A stretch of 62,709 nucleotides of DNA, from positions 1-62,709 of the forward strand of contig CAYSWB010000009.1 of NCBI GenBank assembly GCA_964434575.1, in the 5' to 3' direction. Below, one piece after another: positions 24,552 to 32,885 of the stretch. The position numbers and the translations under genes were made by a program. The first letter of the stretch is position 1, and every line of letters starts with the position of its first letter. The notes beneath the pieces were generated by a model, which was not told the origin of the DNA, made no database searches, and saw only the letters and a program-made list of their open reading frames with translations. The DNA is from DAORHV01 sp964434575. Its GTDB lineage: Bacteria; Patescibacteriota; Gracilibacteria; Peribacterales; Peribacteraceae.

Positions 24552-25892
24552 CTAGCGGAACAAAGACGGCAGTTGGCTGCGCTTGGCACGGTCGGGTTCC
24601 GGGTTCAATGCTTCCACCGCCGCGTCGGCCAGCTGGGCGGCGGTGATTTCGCCGTCTCCTTTCTTGCGGCCCTGGGCGTCGGTGGAGCCGTGGACGAACC
24701 CCTGCTTGATGCCATGGCGCCCGCCGCCGAACATCCATGCGCACGATACGTCGCCGTGGTCGCGGCCGGGCGGCGAAGAACTGAAGCCGAATCCGTCATC
24801 ATCGCCCCCGCCTCCATTCATCCGGTTGGTCCGGCCGAACTCCGACGACATCACCACCACGGTTTTCTCCAGCAGGCCCCGTTCGGCCAGCTCCGTGATG
24901 AACGTCGCCAGCGCGCGGTCCATCACCGGCTCCTGGGCGCGCGTGCCGTCCGCCAGGTACTGGTGCAGGTCGTGGTACCCCAGCCGGATGCCGATGGCGC
25001 CGACGATGTCTTGTTCCACCAGTTTGCGGACCGTCAGGAGCATGGGCGCGATCGAACGCACCGAGGCGGTGGTCACCCAGTTGCCCTGCGCGGTTTCGCG
25101 CGGAAGTCCGCCGTACGCCTCCAGTTCCTTGTCGGTGATCTCCAGCGCGCTGCCCGCGCGGCGCATCACCGCGATGGCCTGCGCGCGGATGCGATCCATG
25201 CGCTCGGCGGCGGGACTGTGGATGACCGGCGCGTCGCGTTCCAGCGCCTCCAGCAGCGGCACCTGGTCGCGCTCCATCCGCTCGCTCATGGGCCGGATTT
25301 GCGGCGCCTGCAGCCGGCGCTCGGCCGGGTCGTAGGCCATGTTGAGCATGTACCTCGGCACGCCCCACGCCAGCGGGTCGTAGTCGAACCCGTGGATGAC
25401 GTCGGGGGATTTGGCGAAGAACGGTTGCACGCCGCCGTTGCTTTGGGCGTGCGCGGAAAGCAGGTGCGGTCCGTCTTCTTGGGTGCGGCGCAGACGCTGG
25501 CGCATGCCGGCAACGTGGTCCAGCGTTCCGGTGGTCACCACCGATCGCAGCAGCGTGCCGTGCTCCAGTCCGACCTTCGCCATGTGCGGGCAGTGTTCGG
25601 AAAAGCGCACGCCGGTCACGCCGGTGCCGATGGTGCCGAACGGACCGCGGATGGCGGCCTCCGCGTCGGGCTTGGGGTCGTAGGATTCGATGGAACTCTT
25701 GCCGCCGTCGAAGGAAATCCAGACGATGGTCGGCACGGTCTTTCGGATCCTGCGTCTCGCATTGCCGCGTTCCTGCGACACCGCCACGTCGGGCATGAAG
25801 AGCGAGACTCCGGCTGCCAGACCGCCGAGCAGCAGATCGCGCCGCGACGGGTGGCGTGGCTGGCCGGAGATGGAGTTGTTGTATGCGCGCAT
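24552..25892 (-). CDS. DUF1501 protein with Tat signal, copy 1
   Basis: A 446-residue protein of the DUF1501 family, part of the alkaline phosphatase-like fold. The N terminus carries a twin-arginine signal (SRRDLLLGGLAAGVSLFMPD). Family segments are IVWISFDGGKSSIESYDPKP, IRGPFGTIGTGVTGVRFSEH, VVMSSEFGRTNRMN, GRDHGDVSCAWMFGGG and GFVHGSTDAQGRK. The function of the family is unsettled. The start at 25892 gives the Tat signal its normal position. It lies 4 bases after the second DUF1501 gene, so they are an operon. Confidence 0.9.
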   Translation of the reverse strand: MRAYNNSISGQPRHPSRRDLLLGGLAAGVSLFMPDVAVSQERGNARRRIRKTVPTIVWISFDGGKSSIESYDPKPDAEAAIRGPFGTIGTGVTGVRFSEHCPHMAKVGLEHGTLLRSVVTTGTLDHVAGMRQRLRRTQEDGPHLLSAHAQSNGGVQPFFAKSPDVIHGFDYDPLAWGVPRYMLNMAYDPAERRLQAPQIRPMSERMERDQVPLLEALERDAPVIHSPAAERMDRIRAQAIAVMRRAGSALEITDKELEAYGGLPRETAQGNWVTTASVRSIAPMLLTVRKLVEQDIVGAIGIRLGYHDLHQYLADGTRAQEPVMDRALATFITELAERGLLEKTVVVMSSEFGRTNRMNGGGGDDDGFGFSSSPPGRDHGDVSCAWMFGGGRHGIKQGFVHGSTDAQGRKKGDGEITAAQLADAAVEALNPEPDRAKRSQLPSLFR

Positions 25893-25896
25893 GGGT

Positions 25897-27126
25897 TCAG
25901 GCGGCGCGGCGGCGGACGACGAGTCCGGGCGCGCGGTCGGCGAAGTCGGGTTCTTTGCCCATGCCCTCCAGCGCCGCGTCGCGGAAGTTCGCGTCGGTGA
26001 AGGTCTGCGTGCCGCGTTTCGGATTGCCGGCATTGTCCGTTTCGCCGATCACCACCCCTCCGCGGATGAGTTCACCCGCCAGCACCGCGTTGTGCGTGTT
26101 CCAGTGGTCGCGTCCGGCGCTGCCGTTGAGGAGGGGAGTGCGGCCGAATTCACCGCGCGCCCAGAAGAGTCCGCGCCAGAGTCCGCGACGATGGTCGCTG
26201 ATCAGTGCGGCCACCGCCTGGTCCATCTGCCGGGCGTGCAGGTCCATGAATTCATGGGTGTTGGAGTGCTTGTCCCAGTCCGGCGTGCGCAGCGTGATGG
26301 ACTTCACGCGGCCGCTGGCTGCCAGGTTGCGCGCCAGCAGGAGCGCGGAGCCGAACGGAGTCTGGCCGTAGCGCCGCAAGTCGCGTTCGTCCAACTCGAA
26401 CGACGCCATGTTGCCCTGCGCGATGTCGAACGCCAGTTCCTGGCGGGCATCCCATTTTTCCATCGCAGCACCGGACAAGGCTGATCGCGGGTTCAGTTTG
26501 CCCAGCAGCGCGCGCCTGCTCGTCAGCCGCTCCTGTTCTTCCGGCGTGGCGGCGGCCGGGGGTCCGTCGAACCGGTTGGTGCGAGGGTTCCAGCGGATTT
26601 CCAGCGCGTCGTTGGGGTGGTGCGGATCGCGGTAGATCTGGTTCGTGTCCACCAGCGGCATGTCACCGAAGATGTACGGCACGCCGCCGGGCTGTTGTTC
26701 ACCCAGTTTCTTCGACAGCGTCGTCCTGGAGCCGCCGGTCAGCAACGCGTTGGCGTCGGCGTCGGTGTGGGTGAGGGATGTGGCGACCATCGTGCGGATG
26801 ACCGCCATCTGGTCGGCGACCTCGGCCATGCGCGGGTAGTACGGCGCGAAGATCACGCCGCTGCGCGATTCGTTCGCGTCGCGCCGCGTGAATTGCTTGC
26901 CGATCATCCGCTCGCCGCCGTCGGGCTTCCAGTCGGCGAAATCCGTCTGCGGCATGCCGCCGTCCAAATACAGTCCGATGCTGGCCATCTCGCGCCTGCG
27001 CTCCTGAGCGGTGGCGGCCACCATGAACAGCGACCCGCCGAGCGTCGCGAGCGCACCGGCAAGAACCTCGCGTCTGCTTGGACCTTCCACGAAGGTCGAT
27101 CGGCGGTGGGTGTTTGGTCGAACCAT
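25897..27126 (-). CDS. DUF1501 protein with Tat signal, copy 2
   Basis: A 409-residue relative of the downstream protein. The twin-arginine signal is GPSRREVLAGALATLGGSLF. The C-terminal landmarks are WARGEFGRTPLLNGSAGRDHWNTHN, LAGELIRGGVVIGETDNAG and TFTDANFRDAALEGMG. The N-terminal Asp-Gly segment reads LYLDGGMPQTDFADWKPDGG. A twin-arginine exported substrate needs TatA/TatC elsewhere in the genome. Spacing and order suggest that both proteins act together at the cell surface. Confidence 0.88.
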   Translation of the reverse strand: MVRPNTHRRSTFVEGPSRREVLAGALATLGGSLFMVAATAQERRREMASIGLYLDGGMPQTDFADWKPDGGERMIGKQFTRRDANESRSGVIFAPYYPRMAEVADQMAVIRTMVATSLTHTDADANALLTGGSRTTLSKKLGEQQPGGVPYIFGDMPLVDTNQIYRDPHHPNDALEIRWNPRTNRFDGPPAAATPEEQERLTSRRALLGKLNPRSALSGAAMEKWDARQELAFDIAQGNMASFELDERDLRRYGQTPFGSALLLARNLAASGRVKSITLRTPDWDKHSNTHEFMDLHARQMDQAVAALISDHRRGLWRGLFWARGEFGRTPLLNGSAGRDHWNTHNAVLAGELIRGGVVIGETDNAGNPKRGTQTFTDANFRDAALEGMGKEPDFADRAPGLVVRRRAA

Positions 27127-27265
27127 GGATTACAATTACGCCTGTCCACCCGGCTGGACAAAAAAATACCCGCGTCCCCTCTGGACATGGCTCTGTACGG
27201 CGACGATTTCATATCGCCATACGCCGCTTGCCCTAGCGGAAAAACGTGACCTGTTCGCGAATGTG

Positions 27266-27658
27266 TTATTTCGCGGAAACGTCGTCTTCCATGATGCCGA
27301 AGATGTTGCCGTCCACGTCGCGGAAATACGCGAGCCACCCGACGTTCGGGATCGCCATCTTGGGCATGGCCATGACGCCGCCGGCTTTCTCGGCTTTGAG
27401 CATCGTCTCGGACAAGTCCCTCACGCGGATGGTGCATACGAACGCGTTCACCGCGGCGCCCTCCGGCGCCGGGTCGCCCATGCGCTTGAACAGGCCGCCG
27501 TCGATGCCGTCCTCCTTTTTGTCGCCGGTGGTGATGAACCAGTAGTCGTGCTGCAGACCCTCGGCTTTCTTGAACTTCCATCCGAACACGTCCTTATAGA
27601 AGGCCATGGTTTTCTCCGGTTGGGAGGCGTGGATCTCGAAGTGGATGACGCGTGACAT
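27266..27658 (-). CDS. glyoxalase/VOC family protein
   Basis: A 130-residue single-domain vicinal oxygen chelate protein. It has IHFEIHASQPEKTMAFYKDVFGWKF at the start, FITTGDKKEDGIDGGLFKRM in the middle and VGWLAYFRDVDGNIFGIMED at the end, the usual order for VOC proteins annotated as glyoxalase/bleomycin resistance. Candidate metal ligands are H6 and the late Glu. Substrate unknown. TATGCT with a preceding TGG ends 7 nt before the ATG at 27658. Confidence 0.9.
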   Translation of the reverse strand: MSRVIHFEIHASQPEKTMAFYKDVFGWKFKKAEGLQHDYWFITTGDKKEDGIDGGLFKRMGDPAPEGAAVNAFVCTIRVRDLSETMLKAEKAGGVMAMPKMAIPNVGWLAYFRDVDGNIFGIMEDDVSAK

Positions 27659-27752
27659 GGCGGGCAGCATACCACGCCGGCGGGCCTGGATCGCGGCGCG
27701 TTCGCGTGCAAAATATTTGACGAACCTGTGTTTTTGACCGGATGATACTTTC

Positions 27753-28322
27753 ATGGCGAAATCAAAAAACCGCGTGAGCGTGGTCGGTACCGTCATCGCC
27801 GTTGCCGAGCGTCTGAGTGCCGAGGAGGTCGACGCGAGCCGTGCGGTCCAGCTGGCGCGCAACGGCCTGACCTTCACCGATATCGGCGCCGAATTGCTGC
27901 CGCACATCGACGTGCGCGTGGCGCAGATGGCCGTGGCACGCGCATTACGCGCCGTGTTGGACCCAGACGAGTACGAGGAGATTCGCGACCGCAATCAGCA
28001 AAACGGCACCACGGAAGGCGGCTATGCCATGTTCCCGGCCGGAACCGACCGCGATCCGCGGCTGGTGGCCGCATGCGATTGCAAGTCCGGCTGGGCGGAT
28101 GACGAACTGACGGATTTGGTCCGGCTGGCGCTCAGCGAGGAGTGTCATTTCGTTGCCGGTCGGTTCAAGGGTCAGACGTCGTGGCGCGTGGTCGCGCAGA
28201 AGCTGAATGATAAATATATAGACCGCAGGCCCATGCGCAACGCCAATGGCGTGATGCGGCGCTACAAGCGCATGCTTGCGGAACAACCCGACGGGACTGT
28301 CGATGAGGCCGGAAACCTGTAA
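27753..28322 (+). CDS. hypothetical protein with possible SANT/Myb-like domain
   Basis: A 189-residue soluble protein. The C-terminal half (about 105-175) has WADDELTDLVRLALSEE, FKGQTSWRVVAQKLNDKY and NGVMRRYKRML. The Trp spacing and helical pattern recall Myb/SANT-like DNA-binding folds, a tentative likeness. The N-terminal half is helical (VAERLSAEEVDASRAVQLAR). It lies 27 bases before a YhhQ-type transporter and may be co-transcribed, so a regulatory role for the queuosine genes is conceivable but unproven. Confidence 0.6.
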   Translation: MAKSKNRVSVVGTVIAVAERLSAEEVDASRAVQLARNGLTFTDIGAELLPHIDVRVAQMAVARALRAVLDPDEYEEIRDRNQQNGTTEGGYAMFPAGTDRDPRLVAACDCKSGWADDELTDLVRLALSEECHFVAGRFKGQTSWRVVAQKLNDKYIDRRPMRNANGVMRRYKRMLAEQPDGTVDEAGNL

Positions 28323-28349
28323 GATCGGGCGGCCCCATTCCTTCTTTCC

Positions 28350-29012
28350 ATGAACGCCCGCTACCTGCAGCCGCTCGCCGCGCTGTTCGTCACCACGCTC
28401 ATCATTTCGAACATCATCGCGTCCAAGATCGGATCGTTCGGCGGATTCTTCATGCCCGTCGGCGTTGTCATCTTCCCGCTGGCGTACGTCCTCGGAGACG
28501 TACTGACGGAGGTCTACGGTTACGGCGTCATGCGCCGCGTCATCTGGACCGGCTTCCTGTGCAACCTGCTGGCCGTGCTGATCCTGTGGGTGGCCCGCGT
28601 ACTGCCGCCGGCCCCCTTCTACGCCGACCAGGCCGCATTCGACGCGGTGCTCGGGTCCACGCCGCGCATCCTTGCCGCGTCGTTCGTGGCGTACCTCATC
28701 GGCTCGTTCAGCAACGCGCTGATCATGGCCAAGCTGAAAGTGAAGACGCAGGGGCGCTTCTTGTGGCTGCGCATGATCACGTCCACCATCGTCGGCGAAG
28801 GATTGGATTCGTTCGTCTTCATCCTGCTGGCGTTCGGCGGCGTGTTCCCGGGCGGGCAGGTCGTCATGCTGGCGGTCACGCAGTGGGTGTTCAAACTGGC
28901 GTTCGAAGTGGTCGTGGTGCCGGTCTCGTACGCCGTCGTCGCGTGGCTGAAGCGCGCCGAGAAGACGGATCACTACGATCGCGCCACCAACTTCAATCCG
29001 TTACACTTCTGA
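28350..29012 (+). CDS. queuosine precursor transporter, YhhQ family
   Basis: A 220-residue polytopic protein. LIISNIIASKIGSFGGFFMP, FPLAYVLGDVLTEVYGYGVMRRVIWTGF, FVAYLIGSFSNALIMAKLK and the C-terminal YDRATNFNPLHF are hallmarks of the YhhQ/VUT_1 family, which imports 7-deazaguanine precursors such as preQ0 or preQ1. About six hydrophobic segments are visible. queF starts one base after the stop. The family link and the location together make the transport role likely. Confidence 0.92.
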   Translation: MNARYLQPLAALFVTTLIISNIIASKIGSFGGFFMPVGVVIFPLAYVLGDVLTEVYGYGVMRRVIWTGFLCNLLAVLILWVARVLPPAPFYADQAAFDAVLGSTPRILAASFVAYLIGSFSNALIMAKLKVKTQGRFLWLRMITSTIVGEGLDSFVFILLAFGGVFPGGQVVMLAVTQWVFKLAFEVVVVPVSYAVVAWLKRAEKTDHYDRATNFNPLHF

Positions 29013-29013
29013 C

Positions 29014-29409
29014 ATGCCCACCTCGAAAGACGACCTGAAGCCGCTGACCAAACTCGGAACCAAAGCCAAGGCCGAGCGGAGCCTGGAGGCGTTCCCGAAC
29101 CATGCGCCCGGCGAACTGGAAGTGGTGCTGCACTGCAACGAGTTCACGTGCGTGTGTCCGCTTACCGGCCAGCCGGACTTCGCGCGGATTGAAATCCGTT
29201 ATGTGCCCGACAAGCACGTGGTGGAGAGCAAGTCCATGAAGCTGTACCTGGAAACGTTCCGTAACGAAGGCGTGTTCCACGAGCACCTGGCTGTGGACAT
29301 CGGCAAAGACTTCATGAAGTTCATCAAGCCCAAGAGCGTGGCCGTCACCGTGCGGTTCAACGTCCGCGGCGGCATCGCCATCGACGCGACCTGGAAGCAC
29401 GGTTGCTAG
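29014..29409 (+). CDS. queF: preQ1 synthase (NADPH-dependent nitrile reductase)
   Basis: A 131-residue single-domain QueF (YkvM type), which reduces preQ0 to preQ1. The catalytic cysteine lies in EFTCVCPLTGQPDF, and the ESKSMKLYLETFRNEGVFHE segment binds NADPH and substrate. The end WKHGC is preserved. A TACACT inside the last codons of the upstream gene ends 6 nt before this ATG, so queF may also have its own leaderless transcript. The stop overlaps that of queC by four bases. Confidence 0.96.
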   Translation: MPTSKDDLKPLTKLGTKAKAERSLEAFPNHAPGELEVVLHCNEFTCVCPLTGQPDFARIEIRYVPDKHVVESKSMKLYLETFRNEGVFHEHLAVDIGKDFMKFIKPKSVAVTVRFNVRGGIAIDATWKHGC

Positions 29410-30137
29410 CCGTTGTTTTCGTACGCGAGGGGGTCTTCTTTTCCGATGCTCGCGAACGCTTCCAGCCGCTCGCCGCATGCGCCGCACGCCCCGCACGCTT
29501 TGTCACGGCCGTTGTAGCACGTCCAGGTGCGGGCATAGTCCACCGGCGGCGACAGCTGCATGCCGATCTCCAGGATCTCGCGCTTGGTCATGCGCTGGAA
29601 CGGGGCGTAGACCGTGAACGGCTGCCAGTCCGACAGCTCGATCGCCGCGCGGAAGGCATCGATGAATTCGGCCCGGCAGTCGGGGTAGATGGCATGGTCG
29701 CCGGCGTGCACCCCCAGCGTGAGGAATTCCAGCTTCCGGCTCTGGCCGAAGCCGGCCGCGATGGCGGCCATGATCATGTTGCGGTTGGGGACCACGGTCC
29801 GCTTCATGCTCTCTTCTTCGTAGTGGCCTTTCGGCACGTCGGCGCCGCCCCGGAGCAGCGTGCTTGAAAACAGTTCGGCGACGAACGGCAGCGCCACGAC
29901 GTGATGCTCCACGCCCAGCGCCTCGCACTGGTGCTTGGCGCAATCCAGTTCCTTGGCGTGTTTCTGGCCGTAATCGAACGAAACGGCCGCCATCTTGCAC
30001 CCGCGGTGCCGCACCAAAAAATGCAGCAGGGTCGCGGAGTCCATGCCGCCTGACAAGATGTGAACGCCCGACGAGCGTTCCGGCGGAAGCGACGCGGCGT
30101 CGGCGTATTTGCCGAGGATGTTTTGGATGTTCCTCAC
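29406..30137 (-). CDS. queC: 7-cyano-7-deazaguanine synthase
   Basis: A 243-residue QueC, which converts 7-carboxy-7-deazaguanine to preQ0 with ATP and ammonia. SGGMDSATLLHFL is the PP-loop, FDYGQKHAKEL follows, and the zinc ligands are in TWTCYNGRDKACGACGACGERLEAF. A GTG start at 30137 is the only plausible one. It overlaps queF tail-to-tail and lies 4 bases after the second YhhQ-type gene on the same strand. QueD and QueE are not in this window. Confidence 0.95.
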   Translation of the reverse strand: MRNIQNILGKYADAASLPPERSSGVHILSGGMDSATLLHFLVRHRGCKMAAVSFDYGQKHAKELDCAKHQCEALGVEHHVVALPFVAELFSSTLLRGGADVPKGHYEEESMKRTVVPNRNMIMAAIAAGFGQSRKLEFLTLGVHAGDHAIYPDCRAEFIDAFRAAIELSDWQPFTVYAPFQRMTKREILEIGMQLSPPVDYARTWTCYNGRDKACGACGACGERLEAFASIGKEDPLAYENNG

Positions 30138-30141
30138 GATG

Positions 30142-30849
30142 CTACGCGAGCGAGAACGGGTTGAAGTCCGTGCCCTTGTCGTAGAAGTCCTCGTGCTCGG
30201 CGCGTTTCAGGAAGCCGGTCACGGCGTAGGTCACGGGCGTGAACAGCACTTCGATGGCGACTTTGAAGACGTAGTTGGCGACGATCAGGCTGAATGCGAT
30301 TTCCCACGGGAAGACGCCGAACGCGCAGGCCACTGCGACGAACACGCCGGTGTCCAGCGCCTGGCCGATCAGTGTTGAGCCGATGGTGCGCGCCCAGAGC
30401 TTTTTGCCGTGCATGGCGACCTTCATCTTGGCCAGCACGAACGAGTTGGCGAATTCACCCAGGAAGTACGCCGTCAGGCTGGCGACGATGATGCCTCCGG
30501 TGCTCACGCCGCCGAGGATGGCCGCGTAGGCTTCGTTGCCGGCGTAGTCGAGCCACATCGCCTCGCCGGGCATGCGCTGGATGGCCCATAGGCTCAGGGT
30601 CATGAGCACCGACGCCGCGAACCCGACCCAAATGACCCGCCGGGCTTTCGCGAAGCCGTACACTTCCGTGAGGATGTCGCTGAAGATGTAGCTGAGCGGG
30701 AACAGCAGCGTGCCGGCGTCGAACGATAACCGCAGCCACCCCACGGACACGCCCCAGTCCACGATCTTGGCCGAAGACGCCACGTTGCTGATCAGCAAGA
30801 CCGCGACGAACGCGGCCATGACGAGGTCGAAGTAGCGGTGGGTTTTCAT
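30142..30849 (-). CDS. queuosine precursor transporter, YhhQ family, second copy
   Basis: A 235-residue paralog of the 28350 protein, with VLLISNVASSAKIVDWG, LLFPLSYIFSDILTEVYGFAKARRVIWVGF, YFLGEFANSFVLAKMK and the end YDKGTDFNPFSLA. The FNPF-type C terminus and DILTEVYGF segment are family hallmarks. It is coupled to queC. Two different transporters next to queC and queF suggest uptake of more than one 7-deazaguanine form. I chose MKTHRYF at 30849; an alternative start lies at 30873. Confidence 0.9.
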   Translation of the reverse strand: MKTHRYFDLVMAAFVAVLLISNVASSAKIVDWGVSVGWLRLSFDAGTLLFPLSYIFSDILTEVYGFAKARRVIWVGFAASVLMTLSLWAIQRMPGEAMWLDYAGNEAYAAILGGVSTGGIIVASLTAYFLGEFANSFVLAKMKVAMHGKKLWARTIGSTLIGQALDTGVFVAVACAFGVFPWEIAFSLIVANYVFKVAIEVLFTPVTYAVTGFLKRAEHEDFYDKGTDFNPFSLA

Positions 30850-30859
30850 GGACGGGAGA

Positions 30860-30994
30860 TTAGTGGACGGCAAGAGCGAAGAAGACCGCTTCGATCGCCA
30901 GCACGACGGCTGCGCACAGCACGCCGATGATGAGCCAGGCGCCGATCTTCGCGAGGCGGGAGACGGGTTTTGCCGGAGCGGGGGAGTCGGTCAT
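30860..30994 (-). CDS. 44-residue single-TM peptide
   Basis: A 44-residue protein with a proline-rich start (MTDSPAPAKPVSRLAKIGAW) and one hydrophobic segment (LIIGVLCAAVVLAIEAVFFALAV). It is 10 bases upstream of the second YhhQ-type gene on the same strand. The extended -10 TGA TAGCAT ends 7 nt before the ATG, which supports a real gene and marks the promoter of the whole minus-strand queuosine operon. Function unknown. Confidence 0.6.
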   Translation of the reverse strand: MTDSPAPAKPVSRLAKIGAWLIIGVLCAAVVLAIEAVFFALAVH

Positions 30995-31024
30995 GGCGCC
31001 GATGCTATCAAGCGCGTCGGGGAA

Positions 31025-31053
31025 TTGACAGTCCTCCGCGATGCGGCAGAATA
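31025..31053 (+). promoter_or_regulatory. promoter of the radical SAM gene
   Basis: A perfect -35 TTGACA (31025-31030), a 17-nt spacer and AGAATA (31048-31053) lie exactly 7 nt before the ATG at 31061. Transcription would start at or next to the start codon. Confidence 0.75.
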
Positions 31054-31060
31054 GCCCGCT

Positions 31061-32416
31061 ATGGCCGGAATCGAGCTCCCCGGACGGCACGAGAACATGT
31101 ACGAGGTCAATTTTGACCGGTACGAACCCAAGGCGCTGGTCATCGATCTGGTCCGGCAGTGCACCGAGCGCTGCAGACACTGCGTGGTGGCTGCCGCACC
31201 GGACCGCCGGGAGCGGCTTGGTGCCGGCCATGCGAAGACCGCCATCACCGATGCGGCTCGCAACGGCTTTGCGTCGGTGTCGTTCTACGGCGGCGAGCCG
31301 TTCGTGGCCAAGCAGGAGTTATACGAGGGCGTGATGCACGTGCTCGAGCACGGCATGCATGCGCAGATCATGACCAACGGATTCTGGGGCCGCACACCCG
31401 AGTCCGCGCGCCAGATGTTCGCCAGACTCCATGCCTTGCGGCCGAACGGCGACGAGGCGATGTCGGTCAACGTCAGCACCGACGAGTTCCATACCCAGGT
31501 GCCGCACGCGTCCATCGGCAACATCGTGGCGGCGTGGGCGGAGGCGCCGGACGGCATCGACTTGAACCTGGCCATCGGCGACTCCGGGTTGCCCGACTAC
31601 GTCCAAAACACCATGAACACGATCCTCGACACCGCGGACGCCTGCCTGCTCCCGAGAGGCATGCGGACGTGCGATCACAACGATCCGCTGACCGGGAAAT
31701 ACGGCGTGGCAGTCGTGGACAAGTTCCTGACCATCCCGGACAATCTTTCCCCGGCCGGATGCCTGGAGCTCTTCGAACGGGAGGACATGCTGCCTCCGGA
31801 TGTCATCGATGTCATCCAGGCCCAGGGATTCAAGACCTTCAACCAGGTGTTCCTGTTTCTGCGGCACAACGGCCTGTCGCTTCTGGTGCAGACGCCGGAG
31901 AACAAGGCGGCCGGCGTGTGCCAGATGGGCCGCTACAAGCCGAACAAGATCATGCAGTTCCGTTCGTACACCATCAACCTGTTCGGCGCGGGCCGCGAAC
32001 TGCAGGGCGACGTCGCGCTGCGCAGACGCATCGCCAGGACGCACGAGGGTGCGGACCCGGAGGTGAACATCCACGAGTACCGCTCGCTCTTGATGCTCGG
32101 CAACGACAACAAGTTTTACGCGTCTCCGATCCACCTGCAGCACCGCGTGCGGCCGCTGGGCGAGAACACGGGCCACGCCATCCGGGGCGTTATCGACCTG
32201 GTGAACGAGGGCGAGACGCTCAGCGGCATCCTGCGCATGCAGGACGTGAGCATGGCGAAGATGTACCTGCTGAATTCCGGCGATTACGAAGGCTACGACC
32301 GCTTCTGCGCGCTGGAAAAAGAAGGGCTGATTCACGAGGCGCTGGAGGTGTTCCTGCTTTCTGCGAAGGCGATTCAGGCGCTGCCCAGGACGTGGTCGCT
32401 CTACCGCGGCCGCTGA
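31061..32416 (+). CDS. radical SAM protein of unknown substrate
   Basis: A 451-residue protein with the canonical CTERCRHC (about residues 32-39) for the 4Fe-4S cluster, SVSFYGGEPF for SAM binding, and NVSTDEFHTQVP further on. The C-terminal half is long and has scattered cysteines without an obvious SPASM or twitch motif. It diverges from the queC/transporter operon. The cluster motif is C-x3-C-x2-C, not the spaced form of QueE, so this is not QueE. A queuine-salvage role is possible only by location. Substrate unknown. Confidence 0.85.
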   Translation: MAGIELPGRHENMYEVNFDRYEPKALVIDLVRQCTERCRHCVVAAAPDRRERLGAGHAKTAITDAARNGFASVSFYGGEPFVAKQELYEGVMHVLEHGMHAQIMTNGFWGRTPESARQMFARLHALRPNGDEAMSVNVSTDEFHTQVPHASIGNIVAAWAEAPDGIDLNLAIGDSGLPDYVQNTMNTILDTADACLLPRGMRTCDHNDPLTGKYGVAVVDKFLTIPDNLSPAGCLELFEREDMLPPDVIDVIQAQGFKTFNQVFLFLRHNGLSLLVQTPENKAAGVCQMGRYKPNKIMQFRSYTINLFGAGRELQGDVALRRRIARTHEGADPEVNIHEYRSLLMLGNDNKFYASPIHLQHRVRPLGENTGHAIRGVIDLVNEGETLSGILRMQDVSMAKMYLLNSGDYEGYDRFCALEKEGLIHEALEVFLLSAKAIQALPRTWSLYRGR

Positions 32417-32436
32417 GCCTGCCGTACACTTCCGGC

Positions 32437-32853
32437 ATGCCGCAGGTCTGGATGGTGTGCGCCGGGTTGTCGCTCGTCTTCTGGGGACTGTGGGGCGTGT
32501 TCGGAAAATTGGCCAGCAGCGGCGGCATGCCAGCCAAGACCATTTTCGTCATCGAAACCGTCGTGGCGCTGTTGGTGGCCGTGGCGTGGCTGGCGTTCTC
32601 CGGCTTCAGGGTCGAGCTGCATTCGAAGGCCGTCGTGTGGGCGGTACTCACCGGGCTTACGCTGGGTTTGGGCCAACTGTTTTTCTTCCTGGCGCTGTCG
32701 CGCGGCAAGGTATCGTTGGTCATCGGACTCACGTCGCTGTATCCGCTCATCACCATCGGCCTGGCGTTCCTGTTCCTCAAGGAGCAGGTCAGCTGGACTC
32801 AAGGGCTGGGGATCGCGCTGGCCGCCATGGCGGTGCCGCTGCTGGCGTTCTAG
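32437..32853 (+). CDS. EamA-domain half transporter
   Basis: A 138-residue protein containing a single EamA/DMT unit of five hydrophobic segments (MVCAGLSLVFWGLWGVFGKL; TIFVIETVVALLVAVAWLAF; VVWAVLTGLTLGLGQLFFF; VSLVIGLTSLYPLITIGLAFLF; QGLGIALAAMAVPLLAF). Half-length members are thought to work as dimers. LYPLITIGLAFLFLKEQVS is the classic EamA signature. TACACT ends 6 nt before the ATG, suggesting a separate leaderless message. Substrate unknown. Confidence 0.88.
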   Translation: MPQVWMVCAGLSLVFWGLWGVFGKLASSGGMPAKTIFVIETVVALLVAVAWLAFSGFRVELHSKAVVWAVLTGLTLGLGQLFFFLALSRGKVSLVIGLTSLYPLITIGLAFLFLKEQVSWTQGLGIALAAMAVPLLAF

Positions 32854-32885
32854 ACAAAAAATAATAAATATCGTATTTTGTGTTT

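Noticed and set aside
27140..27175. Hairpin TGTCCA...TGGACA followed by seven A as a terminator
   Set aside because: The A run follows on the plus strand and the T run precedes the stem on the minus strand, so the polarity is wrong for either neighbouring gene.
31061..32416. QueE (7-carboxy-7-deazaguanine synthase) for the radical SAM protein
   Set aside because: The cluster motif is the regular C-x3-C-x2-C and the protein is about twice the size of QueE.
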